Source of the DNA: Ashinkailepas kermadecensis
Lineage: Eukaryota > Arthropoda > Thecostraca > Neolepadidae
Assembly (NCBI GenBank): GCA_034440615.1
Contig: JAOTOM010005133.1
Location: forward strand, 1-64,000
Direction of reading: 5' to 3'
Length of the DNA stretch: 64,000 nucleotides
Position 1 is the stretch's first letter; each line of letters starts with the position of its first letter. A model generated the notes under the pieces. The model saw only the letters and a program-made list of their open reading frames with translations, did not search any database and had not been told where the DNA came from. Made by a program: the position numbers and the translations under genes. This document shows positions 46,140 to 57,215 of this stretch, piece by piece.

Positions 46140-46395
46140 GCCGTAGATTACTTATATGTAGAGATTCGAGACCTTCGGATCAGCGTTGTCCCTGGCTGTT
46201 GCTAGAATTTCTACTTTGAAGTTTGTGTTAGTGTCGCTGTGTTCCATGTTAGAATGTTTGTCGATGATGTGTTCGCCTAAAGGTGTGTATGTTCTCCGAA
46301 GTCTGGCATCTCTCCAGTGTTCATTGTACCTATCCCTGATGCTACGTTTGGTTTCACCGCTTCGAAGTGCTAGTAATCGATCCGGAGGATCACGG
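46140..46395 (-). pseudogene. PLE GIY-YIG endonuclease C-terminal fragment
   Basis: Minus strand reads GETKRSIRDRYNEHWRDARL, RRTYTPLGEHIIDKHSN and NTNFKVEILATARDNAD. It includes the ETKRSxRxRxxEH core helix (R and E conserved) but lacks the first GIY strand. It is in inverted orientation to the copy at 48,108-48,416. Confidence 0.85.
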
Positions 46396-46512
46396 AAAGT
46401 CGACTGGTGAAATATTTTTTGAAATCTAACAATTAGGGCGCCCTTTACGACCGAAAACCTATATATCGTAAAGCTGAGAAAATATTTTATCGCTTGACGC
46501 CTTTGGAATGGA

Positions 46513-46600
46513 ACACAGCGACACGAACACAAACTTCAAAGTAGAAATGCTAGCAACAGCCAGGGACAACGCTGATCTGAAGGTCCTCGAATCTCTACAT
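46513..46600 (+). pseudogene. PLE GIY-YIG C-terminal scrap in front of RT
   Basis: Plus strand MEHSDTNTNFKVEMLATARD, NADLKVLESLHI; equals 48,269-48,362 with few changes. It then joins abruptly to RT coding sequence at about 46,601, in another frame. This suggests a deletion across a tandem PLE junction. Confidence 0.75.
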
Positions 46601-46604
46601 ATAC

Positions 46605-48161
46605 ATGTCGGACAATTATGCGAAACAGAGGGAAGTACTTCGGGAAATGAAAAACAACGATAATGTAATAGTAAAACCGTCAGATAGATGCAAAGGATTC
46701 GTCGTGCTAAACAAAACGGATTACATTAAAAAGGCCAGCAAAATAACGGACGATTACCAGCGCATTCCTTCCCAACCGAACCCTACCAAACGTCTCGAAA
46801 TCGAAACGTGTACTATCATCAAGGAAGCTTTACCAGGGAAGTTACATAAAGACACAGTGTTATCTCTCCTTCCTCATTCCAGCCGCACAGCGGAATTATA
46901 CGGGCTCCCCAAAAACCACAAACTAGAGGTTCCACTGCGCCCTATAGTGTCGGCGAGTGGTGACCCCCTAGACAAGTTATCTTGGTTCTTGAGTAAGATT
47001 CTCGTCCAGATACTAGCGTTGGTTCCCGCCCATCTGACAAACTCGGAGTCGTACCTGCAGAGGGTGAAAGAAACGTTTCCTACCAAGCTTCCGGAAGGCA
47101 GTATTGTTTTCACCATGGACGTGAAAAATTTATATGGCAGCATTCCGATAAAGGAGGGAATAGATGCTGTGATTCGTCTAATCGAGGACAATCTGGATGA
47201 TGTTTGTCTTTTCGGGATTGGGGTACAGGACTGTGTGAAATTACTAACACATATTTTTAGCAATAACCTCATACGTTTCGGTAACTCCATGTACAAGCAG
47301 ACAAAAGGAGTGGCTATGGGTAACCGATGTGCACCTCCTTTAACGATTGCTTTTATGCACCGCCTTGAGTCGATCTTCTTAGCTTCGTATGATTTGAAAC
47401 CATCTCTCTACATGAGGTATATAGACGATATTTTTGGTGTTTGGACACATGGCTTGGCCTCTCTGCTCAACTTTGCAGAAATTAACCAACAACATTCCAG
47501 CGTCAAGTTTACCTTAGAACACACTGGTCATAGCAGTTCGATTCCTTTCCTTGATACGTTGTTTGTAGTTCAGACTGATGGGAGCTACACCACCGAGCTG
47601 TACTTTAAACCAATAGCAGCCCACATCATCTTGCACTATGATTCGGCCCACCCGATGGCCACTAAAAAGGCCGTTCTAACATCCCAAATGAGGAGAGCAG
47701 CACGAGTCTCCTCCGATACTATTTCATGCGAGCGGAGCCTTGCGAAGATGACGACTCTTTTCCTGGAAAACGGATACCCAGCACATCGGGTACACTCCGC
47801 CGCTCGTGCTGTTCACCCTCACAACATTAGTAGGATAGGTGGGCAACGTCGGCATCGAGCGGGTAGCAATCCCAACTATGTTTACATAAGATTTCCTTTT
47901 GTCGATGACCAACTATGTCGACAGGTAAACGCAGCCATCCGTTCGGCTCATCTAAACCATGTTAGGGTAGCCTGGACTAGCGGACCTACGCTGAAATCTT
48001 ACCTGGTCCGCTCAGCCCTGGAAATGCCGCCATGCCCCGCTGGTAGGAGAACGTGCCACACCTGTATCAACGGGCTCAAAGGTAGATGCACACGGAAAAG
48101 TTTACAAAATAGTTTACAAAATAACGTGCAATCGCTGTCTTGGAACATTTTATGTCTGTGA
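46605..48161 (+). pseudogene. Penelope-like element reverse transcriptase, 5'-truncated
   Basis: A 518-codon open frame. In order: DNVIVKPSDRCKGFVVLNK (N-terminal RT part, residues 17-36), RTAELYGLPKNHK (about 92-104), PLRPIVSASGDPLDKLSWFL (107-126), motif A FTMDVKNLYGSIP (about 168-180), motif B QTKGVAMGNRCAPPL, motif C MRYIDDIFGVW with catalytic DD (about 267-277), PFLDTLF, then the PLE-specific linker CPAGRRTCHTCINGLKGRC. The natural N-terminus (as at 22,731) is missing: the ATG at 46,605 follows a GIY-YIG scrap and is not the true start. A frameshift at about 48,100 separates it from GIY-YIG, and a 12-bp tandem repeat (AGTTTACAAAAT) lies there. Apart from that it is well preserved, so the copy is fairly young. 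Confidence 0.92.
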
Positions 48162-48416
48162 AACCAAACGTAGTATCAGGGATAGGTACAATGAGCACTT
48201 CGGAGATGCCAGACTTCGGAGAGCATACACACCTTTAGGCGAACACATGATCGACAAACATTCTAACATGGAACACAGCGACACTAACACAAACTTAAAA
48301 GTAGAAATTCTAGCAACAGCCAGGGACAACGCTGATCTGAAGGTCCTCGAATCTCTACATATACGTAATCTACGGCCGCAACTAAACACGCAAGCGACGT
48401 CTTGGTATATCACATA
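48108..48416 (+). pseudogene. PLE GIY-YIG endonuclease domain
   Basis: Frame after the shift: VYKITCNRCLGTFYVCETKR, SIRDRYNEHFGDARLRRAYT, PLGEHMIDKHSN, ILATARDNADLKVLESLHIR and NLRPQLNTQATSWYIT with a stop. The second motif is YVCET where YxGET is usual, so the conserved glycine is replaced by cysteine. GIY-YIG nicks target DNA for PLE integration. Not in frame with the RT. Confidence 0.88.
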
Positions 48417-48812
48417 AAATTACATAAACATAAATTATATATAGTATGTATTACGCGTTATATTGGATATATGTCTATATATGTGCGTGAGTGTATGCAT
48501 CAATATGTATATGGACCATCGGCTCGGGCTTCCTCAGAGGATTCCTTCTTGACATAGTTTGTTTCTGGTTTGGAGTTTCTGTGAGTGTCTGCACCACTGA
48601 GGAGGCTTTTCTGCATTCCACGTGTCTTTTTGCACGCTTTTTTCCCGCGTACTTTTTCCAAATTTTAAGCTTGAGCTTTTTTCATCACTCCTGACGATGG
48701 CCCCTGGCCGAAACGTTGAGTAATAAAGTATAATCTGTATCGTTACTTTGATGTCAACTCAGCACCTCCTGGTATATTGAAGGTCGTATATTTTCTTTAC
48801 ACGCAACGGCTA
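48417..48812 (+). mobile_element. PLE 3' tail (pLTR-like)
   Basis: Non-coding tail after the GIY-YIG stop, with AT-rich start, ATCGGCTCGGGCTTCCTC at 48,521, hammerhead-like motif at 48,681 and the end TATATTGAAGGTCGTATATT. Parts are present inverted at 45,721-45,832 and at 22,155-22,450. Confidence 0.8.
48681..48730 (+). ncRNA. Type I hammerhead-like ribozyme motif in PLE tail
   Basis: Box 1 CTGACGA at 48,691-48,697; stem II GGCC (48,699-48,702), loop CCT, GGCC (48,706-48,709); box 2 GAAAC (48,710-48,714), then GTT with predicted cleavage after T 48,717. Stem I pairs TTCATCACTC (48,681-48,690) with GAGTAATAAA (48,718-48,727) at eight of ten positions. One unpaired T sits between box 1 and stem II, unlike the standard core. 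Helix III would be the self-complementary ACGT without a loop, which suggests activity only as a dimer. Hammerheads are established in PLEs. Confidence 0.6.
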
Positions 48813-48944
48813 CTTTTTAACCTCGGCAAAGGTTACTGCATATTTTTCTTCTAACTTCTGTTGGTTTCGGGGGGGGGCAAAAGACACTATGCCCCCCCTT
48901 AAGCGCTTCGGGGGGGGAAATGGCCGAAATGGGCCCTCCCTGGA

Positions 48945-51040
48945 TCCGCTAGTGGTGGCATCGGACCTTAAGGGTCCTGTCACTGGTAAAGTTGAGAGCG
49001 AAGTGTACCGTGTGTCCGCGTACGCATGTCTTGTGGAGTTTGTGTGTCGGTGAGGACTTGTGTACTCGGCCGAATGCGGCAGTGATGTTTAAATAGGCAG
49101 ATATTGTACGTTTGATGCATAGACCACTGTTGATGTCTTGCATTAATCTAATGAGATTGTCGGTTGTTGCTGGAAGCCGCACTGAAATTCGTTGAGCAAG
49201 TCTTTGTGTTCTAAAAAATGGCTAAATCGTGTGTTGACCATACGCTCGACCAGTTTACTAGCGCAGCTAGTAAGTGAGATGGGTCTATAACCTTTTGGTG
49301 TGGAGTGATCTTTGCGCCGTCTTGGCGAAGGATTGACTACGCTTTTCTGCCTGAATGCGTGAAAGGTGTCGCTTTGATACAGATCGTTAATGGTCGCTGG
49401 TAGGTACGTTAGATAATGTTAGCCAAGGTGTTCACAAGCTAGTAATGGATGTCGTCCGGCCCAACCGACGTGTTTCCACCCTTGCTGAGGGCAAGGTGTG
49501 ATTCGTGCATAGTAAATGATTGGTTGTAGACTTCTGTATAGTTGAAGTAAATATTTGCTTTGGCGACAAAGGCGTCTGGAGCGCTTTAGTATTCTTGCCA
49601 TTCTTGTCAGATACGCTGGCGTAGTGTAGTTCAACACGCGCACTGGAGGGGGGGCGAAATCCGCCCACCCCTCCGGTTTTTCGTACATAACTCCAGATTT
49701 TACCAGTGGATATACGCAATTTTTTGCGTACCAGCTTAGAAATGACCGACAGGTCGTGTGAAGCAAGAAAAATGGAAATCGGCCGAATATTTTTGTTTTC
49801 GAGTTAGGGGCTGTTTAAGTCAAAACATTTCGTAGCGCCAGAGCACAAACATCGGCGCTGATGCGCCTCCCGTATATTGGCAAAAGGGAAATGTTCCTCG
49901 CAACACTAGCGACTTGTTTGATGTCTATTGATATGCTATATAGCTTCAAGGTCATGTTAGGTCACCGAGGTCAAGTCAGGTCATGTTCATGACAGGTTAA
50001 TGGAACCAAACTTGATCAACTGGAATGTTGTCATAAATGCAGATGAGTGTCATGCCGTTGATGTCGCTTTGCATGTTCCTCCCTACACATTCTGAAAACT
50101 GCTGTTTGTCATTGTGTACCTAAGCATTGCCATACTTTATTCATGTACTTCGCTCCTTTCTTCGCGAAGCCGATTGCGCCGAGCTGCCCGACGGAGCAGT
50201 CGGGCGGGCGGACAGGTTCCGGTAACTGGAACAAGTAACTGACCTGATAAAGTGCTGCTATATAGGTGACCTGAGGTCAAATGCCGGGTTTAGCATCCGT
50301 ATGGCATCATTAGTAATGGCCAAAACATCATTGATGCCTATTTTGGAGCATTTAAACACAATCACAGCGATCCATAACAATGAAAAGTCAAGCCACGCAA
50401 TACAAGAAAATGTTGACATGTGTGGCCTCATTTGACCTTGAAGATATTGACCTAAGGTCATGAAATTTGCACACAATAGAGTTCACTATAGTGCCCATTC
50501 ACCCTGCGAATGTCGTTCCTCCAGCTTTAATAGGAGCCCAGATCTTAGGAGGGAGGAATCCACCCGCCCTCCAGTCCGCGTATTTTTCAGAGGCCCTCCA
50601 GGGCGCGTGCTAAAGTGGTCCACGACTTGTGCGTCAGTAATGTGCTTTCCTTTCACCGTCAGCTGGGGAAGGGGCTGTCGGTGGGCGTTTCAGGATGAAA
50701 CGCTTCATCAGGTCCCAGTTTCTGCCGGTAGGGGTGAACCTATTGAATTGAGAGTCAAAATACTGCGAAAAGTTGTGGCGTGCTGTTCAAGTTGTGTATC
50801 GCCAGTGTTTTTGAGATTGCCTGTATGATGATAGGAGTGCTTCGCAAACGCATCCCTGGTATTGTTTGTCGGCACGGCGCCGTGAGGCGATTGCCCTCTG
50901 ACAGTCCTGGGTCCACCATGGCGTAGATGCCTTTTTCCTAGGTTGATTACTTTTTGGAACTGAGTCTCGTGCTGCTAAGCTGATGGCCCTGAGTATTGTC
51001 TCGATTTTGCTGGTCTCTAAAGTTGCTAGGTTGAGGTCCA
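48945..51040 (-). mobile_element. Jockey-like LINE, minus strand, interrupted
   Basis: Minus strand from 51,040: VDLNLATLETSKIETILRAI, KKASTPWWTQDCQRAIASRR, then RT sequence continuing past a TTAA element to ERMVNTRF...EFQCGFQ (about 49,240) and AYLNITAAFGRVHKSSPTHK (about 49,100). It is close in sequence to the plus-strand copy at 52,975-54,085. Truncated at both ends and full of stops. Confidence 0.8.
49631..50613. mobile_element. TTAA-flanked element, copy B (inverted)
   Basis: Starts CACGCGCACTGGAGGGGGG after TCAA (49,631-49,634) and ends CCCTCCAGGGCGCGTG before CTAA (50,610-50,613). Each flank is one substitution from TTAA. The matching empty site is in the related LINE at about 53,403-53,422 (GACCACTTTAAACTACAC). 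The hairpin GCCCGACGGAGCAGTCGGGC is present near 50,190, as are about ten AGGTCA/TGACCT half-sites. Confidence 0.88.
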
Positions 51041-51044
51041 CCCG

Positions 51045-52240
51045 ATGTGCCGGTATGCGGCAACTCACAGGGTGCCACATGCAACAGCACGGCAGCACCT
51101 ACGCCGCACCACCACCACTGACACTCACACAGTCACAACCGCACCTACCCACCCTGCACCTACCGCCGGGCGAAGCTACGCAACGACGCTCTCCACACCT
51201 AAACCCACACCCCCTCCAACACCAGCTCCCACCCGCCCAACCATCCCACCAGCAGCCGGCTCCCGGAGCCCGGCACACCTCCCTCCTCAAAAGCTCCGCC
51301 GACCCTCGCCTCAACCGCCCCACCGATCCCCGACTTCCCCGTCCCACCGCCCCTCGACCTCACCGATCACCACTCCTTCCCACGCCACCCCACCTAGGAC
51401 CTGGCCTCCTCCCACATCCACTCCACTTCAGACCTGGCCCTTATCCACATCCCCTTCACCCTCGACCCGGCCTTCTCCCACACCCTTTCCTCCGCGGGCC
51501 CGGCTTCCCACGTCCACCCCACCGAGGACTGGGCCTCCTTCCCTTCCCACCCCATCTCAGACCCAGTCCATGCCCACCACCATCCTACCTCAGGCACGGC
51601 CTCCCATATCCACCCAGTATTATCCCTCCTCCAACACCGATCAGACCCAGACCCGGTCTTCATCCCATCCCCCACCAATACCCACCCATCCCCCACTGGA
51701 CCTGGCCGTACCCCTTCGCGCCACCGCCTCCAACCGGCTAGGACCCACCTCGCCACCCTGAAACCTTCCCTCCACTGCCTCCTCCAGGGCCTCGGCCCCT
51801 ACCGAACCCATCCGGCCGGCCCAAACCAAGGCCTAGAACCAAGGCCACCACATCGGGTGGACTAAGGCCACCACTCAGACCATCCGCAAGTCCACGGCCA
51901 CCATCTCCTGCCAAACCGAACCCCTACTACCTCCTGCACACCCACCCAAACCCACTCCAAAACCTCGTCTAAAGCCAGCACTCAGACTGAACCTACCACT
52001 CTTGCCAAGCCCGTCGAACCCACAACTCCAGACCAACGAATCCCGCCCGAACCCACCGCGCATCCCAAGCGCAAATCACGCCGCCACTCCGCCCAATCAC
52101 CTTCCAGGACTCGTGCGACCAGGTCCAGGCTACCACCCCTGCCTGGGTCACCTCCCAACCCTCTCTCCGTTCACCGGTTCAATCTTTCTCCCCAACTCGA
52201 CACCGACACCACCCCAGTATAGGAACACCAACAGCCACTA
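51045..52240 (+). pseudogene. LINE ORF1-like proline-rich coding remnant
   Basis: A frame of about 238 codons (51,045-51,761) begins MCRYAATHRVPHATARQHLR and contains PAPTAGRSYATTLSTPKPTP, then long Pro/Thr/Ser-rich sequence. A second frame (52,002-52,240) continues after stops. The RSYA phrase followed by proline-rich sequence is common near the start of LINE ORF1 proteins, but the zinc-knuckle (CCHC) part is not found. No other function is suggested. Confidence 0.45.
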
Positions 52241-52254
52241 AACGCGTTCGGCAA

Positions 52255-54088
52255 TGGGACTTTTTCTGCAGTGGAACACCGGTGGCCTTCCAGGCAAGTT
52301 CATATAATTCAAATCTGAATTCTTGCAACAAAAACCATTACTAGCTGCACTCCAAGAAACTCACTTTCGAGATTCTGACTGCACTTGGAACAAAATCCCA
52401 GATTACACTTGGTACGTCGACAGCGTAAACGGCCCACATAGGAAATGGGGCGCAGCCATGCTCATTGCAAATAGCATACCTCATCGTCGAGTAACGTTAA
52501 ATACTCCCCTGAACTGCGTAGCAGTCAGCCTCAAAATTGCCTATTGCTAAGCCACAGTCATCTCACTATGCATCACGCCTCCAGCCGAAACCCCCACACC
52601 ACAGGAGCTGAGCGACTTGCTGCTTCAGGCCCCTCCACCAGTTATCATATGGGAGACTAAACAGCCCTCCTGGGGAAGCGACCAGACTGACGATAGAGGG
52701 CGCGAAATTCACCAGTTTATTTCTGACCACAACATAGTACTTCTTAACACCGTGGCCGGCACCCGCTACAGCCCGACCTTACGAGGATCGGACAGTTACA
52801 TTGACTTAACGTACTGCTCCCAACGACTTCTCTCACTATTTGACTGGTCAGTTTCATACGTTCCCGGGCTGAGCGACCGCTACCCAATCACAATTAGGCT
52901 CAGCACGGACGCTATCCACCACACTCAGCTATTTAGACCATCTTGGAACTTGAAAGGAGCGGTCTGGGCTAAATTCGAGGAGCCGGTGGCCCTCAACCTA
53001 GCAACTTCAGAGACCAGTAAATTCGAGACAATCCTAAGGGCCATCAGCTCAGTAACAAGGGCCATCAGTAACAAACCTAGGAAAAGGGCATCTACGCCAT
53101 GGTAGACCCAGGACTGACAAAGGGCAATCGCCGCATGGCGCCGTGCCCACAAACAATTCAAAAGATGCGTGTTCGAAGCACACCTATCAGCATACAGACA
53201 GTCTAAAAAACACTGCACGTACACAATTCGAACAGCACGCCAAAACTGTTGGCAGTCTTTCGCCTCTCAATTCAATAGGTTCACCCCTACCGGCAGAATC
53301 TGGGACTTGATGAAGCTTTTAGCCTGAAACGCACACCACCAGGCCCCTTCCCCCAGCTAACGGTGAAATGACAGCACATCACTGACCCACAACAAGTCGT
53401 AGACCACTTTAAACTACACTACGCCAGCGTATCTGGCAACAGCAACTAGGACACCGCTATAGTCAGCGCTCTAGACGCCCTTGCCTCTAAAGCAAATTTT
53501 AACTCTAGCAATAGAGAAATCTACAACCAGGCGTTTACTATGCACGAATTACACCTTGCCCTCAGCAAGTGTGGAAACACGTCGGTTGGACCGGACGACT
53601 TCCATTACCAGTTTCTTAAGCGTCTTACCAAAATTCCCTAACGTACCTACTAGCGGCCATAAATGAACTGTATCAAAGCGACACCTTTCCCGCATCCTGG
53701 CGGGAGAGCGTAGTCATTCCATTGTCAAAGCCGCACAAAGATCACTCCAACCCAAAAGATGATATACCCATCTCACTTACTAGCTGTACTAACAAGTTGG
53801 TCGAGCGCATGGTCAACACACGATTGAGGCAATTTCTGGAACACAACGACCTGCTCGACGAATTTCAGTGCGGTTTCCAGCGTCAAAAATCAACTACAGA
53901 CAATCCATTCGATTAGTGCATGACATCACAAGTGGTCTACGCATCAAATGCACAACAATAGCTGCCTACTTAGACATCACTGCCGCATTCGACCGAGTAC
54001 ACAAGTCCGCACTGACACACAAACTCCACAAGACAGGCCTACGCGTACACATGACACACTTCATTCTCAACTTCCTCAGATACTTTCC
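52255..54088 (+). pseudogene. LINE endonuclease and reverse transcriptase remnants
   Basis: Pieces in several frames: LLQWNTGGLPGKF and LLAALQETHFRDSDCT (endonuclease N-terminus), WGAAMLIANSIPHR, SDHNIVLLNTVAGTRYSPTL (central), then PSWNLKGAVWAKFEEPVALN, TPW*TQD, and RT parts MHELHLALSKCGNTSVGPDD, NKLVERMVNTRLRQFLEHND and LLDEFQCGFQRQKST, AYLDITAAFDRVHKSALTHK. At least six stops or frameshifts. The catalytic FADD part lies beyond the insertion and is lost. Confidence 0.85.
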
Positions 54089-54985
54089 TTAACACGCGCA
54101 CTAGAAGGGGGGGGGGGGGCGAAATCCACCCACTCCTCCGATTTTTCGTAATTAACTCACGATTTTACCACCGGCAGATGTACGCCGTTTTGTGTACCTG
54201 CTTAGAAATGAACGTCGCGTCGCTTAAAATAAGAAGAACGAAAATTGGCCGACAATTTTCGAGTTAGAGGCCGTCAAAGTCAAAACATTTCGTAGCGTCA
54301 GACCACAAAAATTGGCGCTGATGCGCTTCCCGTATATCGGCAAAAGGGAAGTGTGCATGGCAATACAAGCGACTTGTTTGATGTATATTGTTATGCTATA
54401 TTGTTTCAAGATCATGCCAGGTCACTGCGGTTAACTCAGGTCAAGTTCATGACAGGTCAATGGAACCAAACTTGTTCAACTGGAAGGTTGTCATAAACGC
54501 AAATGACAGTCATGCAATTCATGCCATTTTGCATGTTACTCTCTACTGAAATCTTCTGTTTTTGTAATTGTGAACCTAAGCGTTTCTATACATCATTCAA
54601 GTACTTCCCTTTCTTCGTGAAGCCGATTGCGCTGGGCCGCCCGACGGTCCGGCGGGCGGCCCGGTTCCGGCAACTGGAACCGGTAACTGACCCGATAAAG
54701 TGTTGATATATAGGTGACCTGAGGTCAATTGCCTGATCTATCATCTACATTGCATCATTAGTTATGTCCAAAGCATCATTGATGCCCATTTTGTAGCATT
54801 TAAACACAATCGCAGCGATCCATAACCATGTCAAGCCAAGCCACGCAAAACAAGCCAAATATGACATATGTGACCTTATTTGACCTTGAAGATATTGATC
54901 TAAGGTCATGAAATTTGCATACAATAGAGTTCACCACTATACCCATCTACCCTGAACATTTCGTTACACTAGCTATAATAGCTAT
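54089..54985. mobile_element. TTAA-flanked element, copy C (inverted, truncated)
   Basis: Starts TTAACACGCGCACTAGAAGG inside the LINE and follows copy B to about AGCTATAATAG at 54,980, where PLE sequence begins. Its far terminus is missing. The half-site cluster is largely kept (TGACCTGAGGTCA near 54,715; TTTGACCTTGAAGATATTG near 54,878). Confidence 0.8.
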
Positions 54986-54997
54986 ATATAATAGGTG

Positions 54998-55824
54998 GGG
55001 CTATCCCCATTGCCATCATTTTTATGGACGCAGTAGAATCACTACTTCTGAGCTCTCCAGACCAACAACCGGTGACGTACATGAGGCACATCAACGATGA
55101 TATCATTGGTATTTTTACATTTGAATCGCTGGCTTTGGACGAGTTTCTCAAACGCATTAACAGTTTCCATCCATCTTTAAAGTTTAGCTGTGAAAGAACC
55201 GATCAATCACCTTCTGGACAAATACATTTCTTAGATACCATACTGACAGTGCAAAGCACAGGATACTTCATCACATAATTATACGTTAAACCGATGGCTA
55301 CAAATATCATCCTCCCTTACTCGTCGGCTCCCCCAATAGAGGCGAAAAGATTTGTTTTGTACTCACAAATGCTTAGGGCTTATCGACTAGGATCAACTCG
55401 AACTGGACGGGAAAGGGGAATGGCTAAAATAGAGCGCCACTTTCTAGACAATGGCTATCCACATAAACTGATTCAACGCACTAAAAAACGCACTTCAACG
55501 CACTTTCAAGTACAGTCTAAACACGGTTCCCTAAGTATCTCAAACCTGGGTAAGAAACTAGTGCAAGCAGACCGAAATGATAGACTAGCCTACATTTATT
55601 TAACTTTCGTAGACGTCACGCTAACCAGAAGAGTACATTTCGTCGTAAAATCATTGGGCTTGTCCTTGAAAGTTGCATGGCAGTGTGGGAGAACGCTCGG
55701 TGACATCGTTTCCAGGTCTGCCCTGTGCTCTCCTCCATGTCCGGGGGGACATAGGCACTGCCACACGTGTCATGCAGGCTTAGAAGGAAAGTGCCATTTA
55801 AAAAATGCCGCATATATGTCATAA
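54998..55824 (+). pseudogene. PLE reverse transcriptase C-terminal part
   Basis: Reads GAIPIAIIFMDAVESLLLSS (end of motif B region), TYMRHINDDIIGIFTF (motif C, HINDD where YxDD is usual, an insertion or substitution that would spoil the active site), QIHFLDTIL, a stop at 55,276, then LYVKPMATNIILPYSSAPPI, RHFLDNGYPHKLIQ (same as FLENGYPAHRV in the other PLE) and CSPPCPGGHRHCHTCHAGLE with the PLE Cys linker. A frameshift at about 55,800 leads to GIY-YIG. Confidence 0.88.
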
Positions 55825-56180
55825 CGTACGTACTATGTCAACAGGGAAATATGAATGCAACGTACATTGGAGAGACCAAACGCAGCGTCAGGGAGCGCTT
55901 CCACGAACACCTAAGAGACGCCAAAAACAGGGCTCCAAACACACCATTAGGAGACCACACACGCCACAGTCACATGGAGACACCCATAAGCTCAACTTTC
56001 TTTCATGATAGACATTTTAAGCACATGTAAAGACGTTGTGGAGCTAAAAATAGTTGAATCACTGGAGATTAGAAATCGTAGACCAACACTTGACACCCAG
56101 ACATCCTCTTGGACTCTGTTGCCACCGGTCCCATGCCGCACTACACCCTCAGCACTAAACGCCGATGTACAGACACATCA
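55795..56180 (+). pseudogene. PLE GIY-YIG endonuclease domain, second family
   Basis: Reads KCRIYVITYVLCQQ, NMNATYIGETKRSVRERFHE and HLRDAKNRAPNTPLGDHTRH. The YIGETKRS motif is intact. A shift near 56,000 joins KDVVELKIVESLEIRNRRPT LDTQ, the usual C-terminal helix (IRNRRPTLN-like). Two frameshifts make it non-functional. Confidence 0.88.
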
Positions 56181-56250
56181 GCACCAAACACCGATGTACA
56201 GACACCAGGAGCACAGGCTGCAGATCGCATCACAACACATAGCTACAAGT

Positions 56251-56640
56251 TAAGATCGCGTTTGTCGTAGCCGATGGCTATTATTCTGCGCAGTGGAGTG
56301 AGTAGGTATATTTTGTGAAAAGTTTCTTCCATTCCTTGTTAATTCATAGTGTACATATGCCTAGCATGTAAATTGTGTTCATATGATGCCATATCATGTA
56401 TTCAAATCATGTCATGTCAGTCGGATTCCACTGGCTGTGAGATCGTTAATTTGTAGAGAGCATGCTGTGACACGCTCCACGCCATTTTGTACTTGTTTTC
56501 TCACCCTCAAACTGTCACTATTGAAAAAGACACGCCGTCGAAATATACAGTTCATTTTGACCTAATTTATCTTTCTTATCATCAGTAGAAGGTCGAAGAT
56601 TATTCTGACAATATTATTAACAATGCTCAGTGCAGTGCTG
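56251..56640. other. PLE tail or unrecognised spacer
   Basis: AT-rich sequence after the second PLE. No hammerhead-like CTGANGA...GAAAC motif is found here. Confidence 0.3.
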
Positions 56641-56950
<310 letters not shown>

Positions 56951-57129
56951 GTATACTAGAGTGGATATTGGCTCACGAACCCACTCCGTCGGGCGCAGGA
57001 ACTTCTACCCTTCCCCATGGACCGCACATTCGTTTCATTTTATGGGAAAATTCCTCATCCCTGCCGAGTTCTTTTTCATGCATGTTTTATCGCCATCAGC
57101 CCCTTAGTGAAAATGTATTTAGATAAGTA

Positions 57130-57215
57130 TCCAGCCCAGGAGCCCTTCCAAAGACCAGCAGCTCCCTCCTTCCAGCCCAGGAGCCCTTCCAAAGACCAGC
57201 AGCTTCCTCCTTCAG
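57130..57215. repeat. 40-bp tandem duplication, 2 copies
   Basis: CCAGCCCAGGAGCCCTTCCA followed by AAGACCAGCAGCTCCCTCCT, repeated once. The following region to 57,700 has further loose phrases such as TCAGCTCAGGAGCCCTTC. Confidence 0.85.

Larger units (their letters stand above)
51045..54088 (+). mobile_element. Jockey-like LINE, plus strand, decayed
   Basis: From left: proline-rich ORF1-like region (51,045-52,240), endonuclease and RT remnants (52,255-54,088), cut at 54,088 by a TTAA element. It starts exactly where the minus-strand LINE copy ends (51,040), giving a divergent pair. ORF2 layout and motifs fit the Jockey clade. Confidence 0.78.
54998..56250 (+). mobile_element. Second Penelope-like element, 5'-truncated
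   Basis: Encodes the RT from motif B onward, the Cys-rich linker and GIY-YIG. It differs strongly from the copy at 46,605, so it is another family or a much older split. Its 5' end abuts the broken TTAA element copy C. Confidence 0.85.

Noticed and set aside
46605..48161. Intact host telomerase-like reverse transcriptase
   Set aside because: The Cys-rich linker, following GIY-YIG and ribozyme tail mark it as a PLE; telomerase-specific domains are absent.
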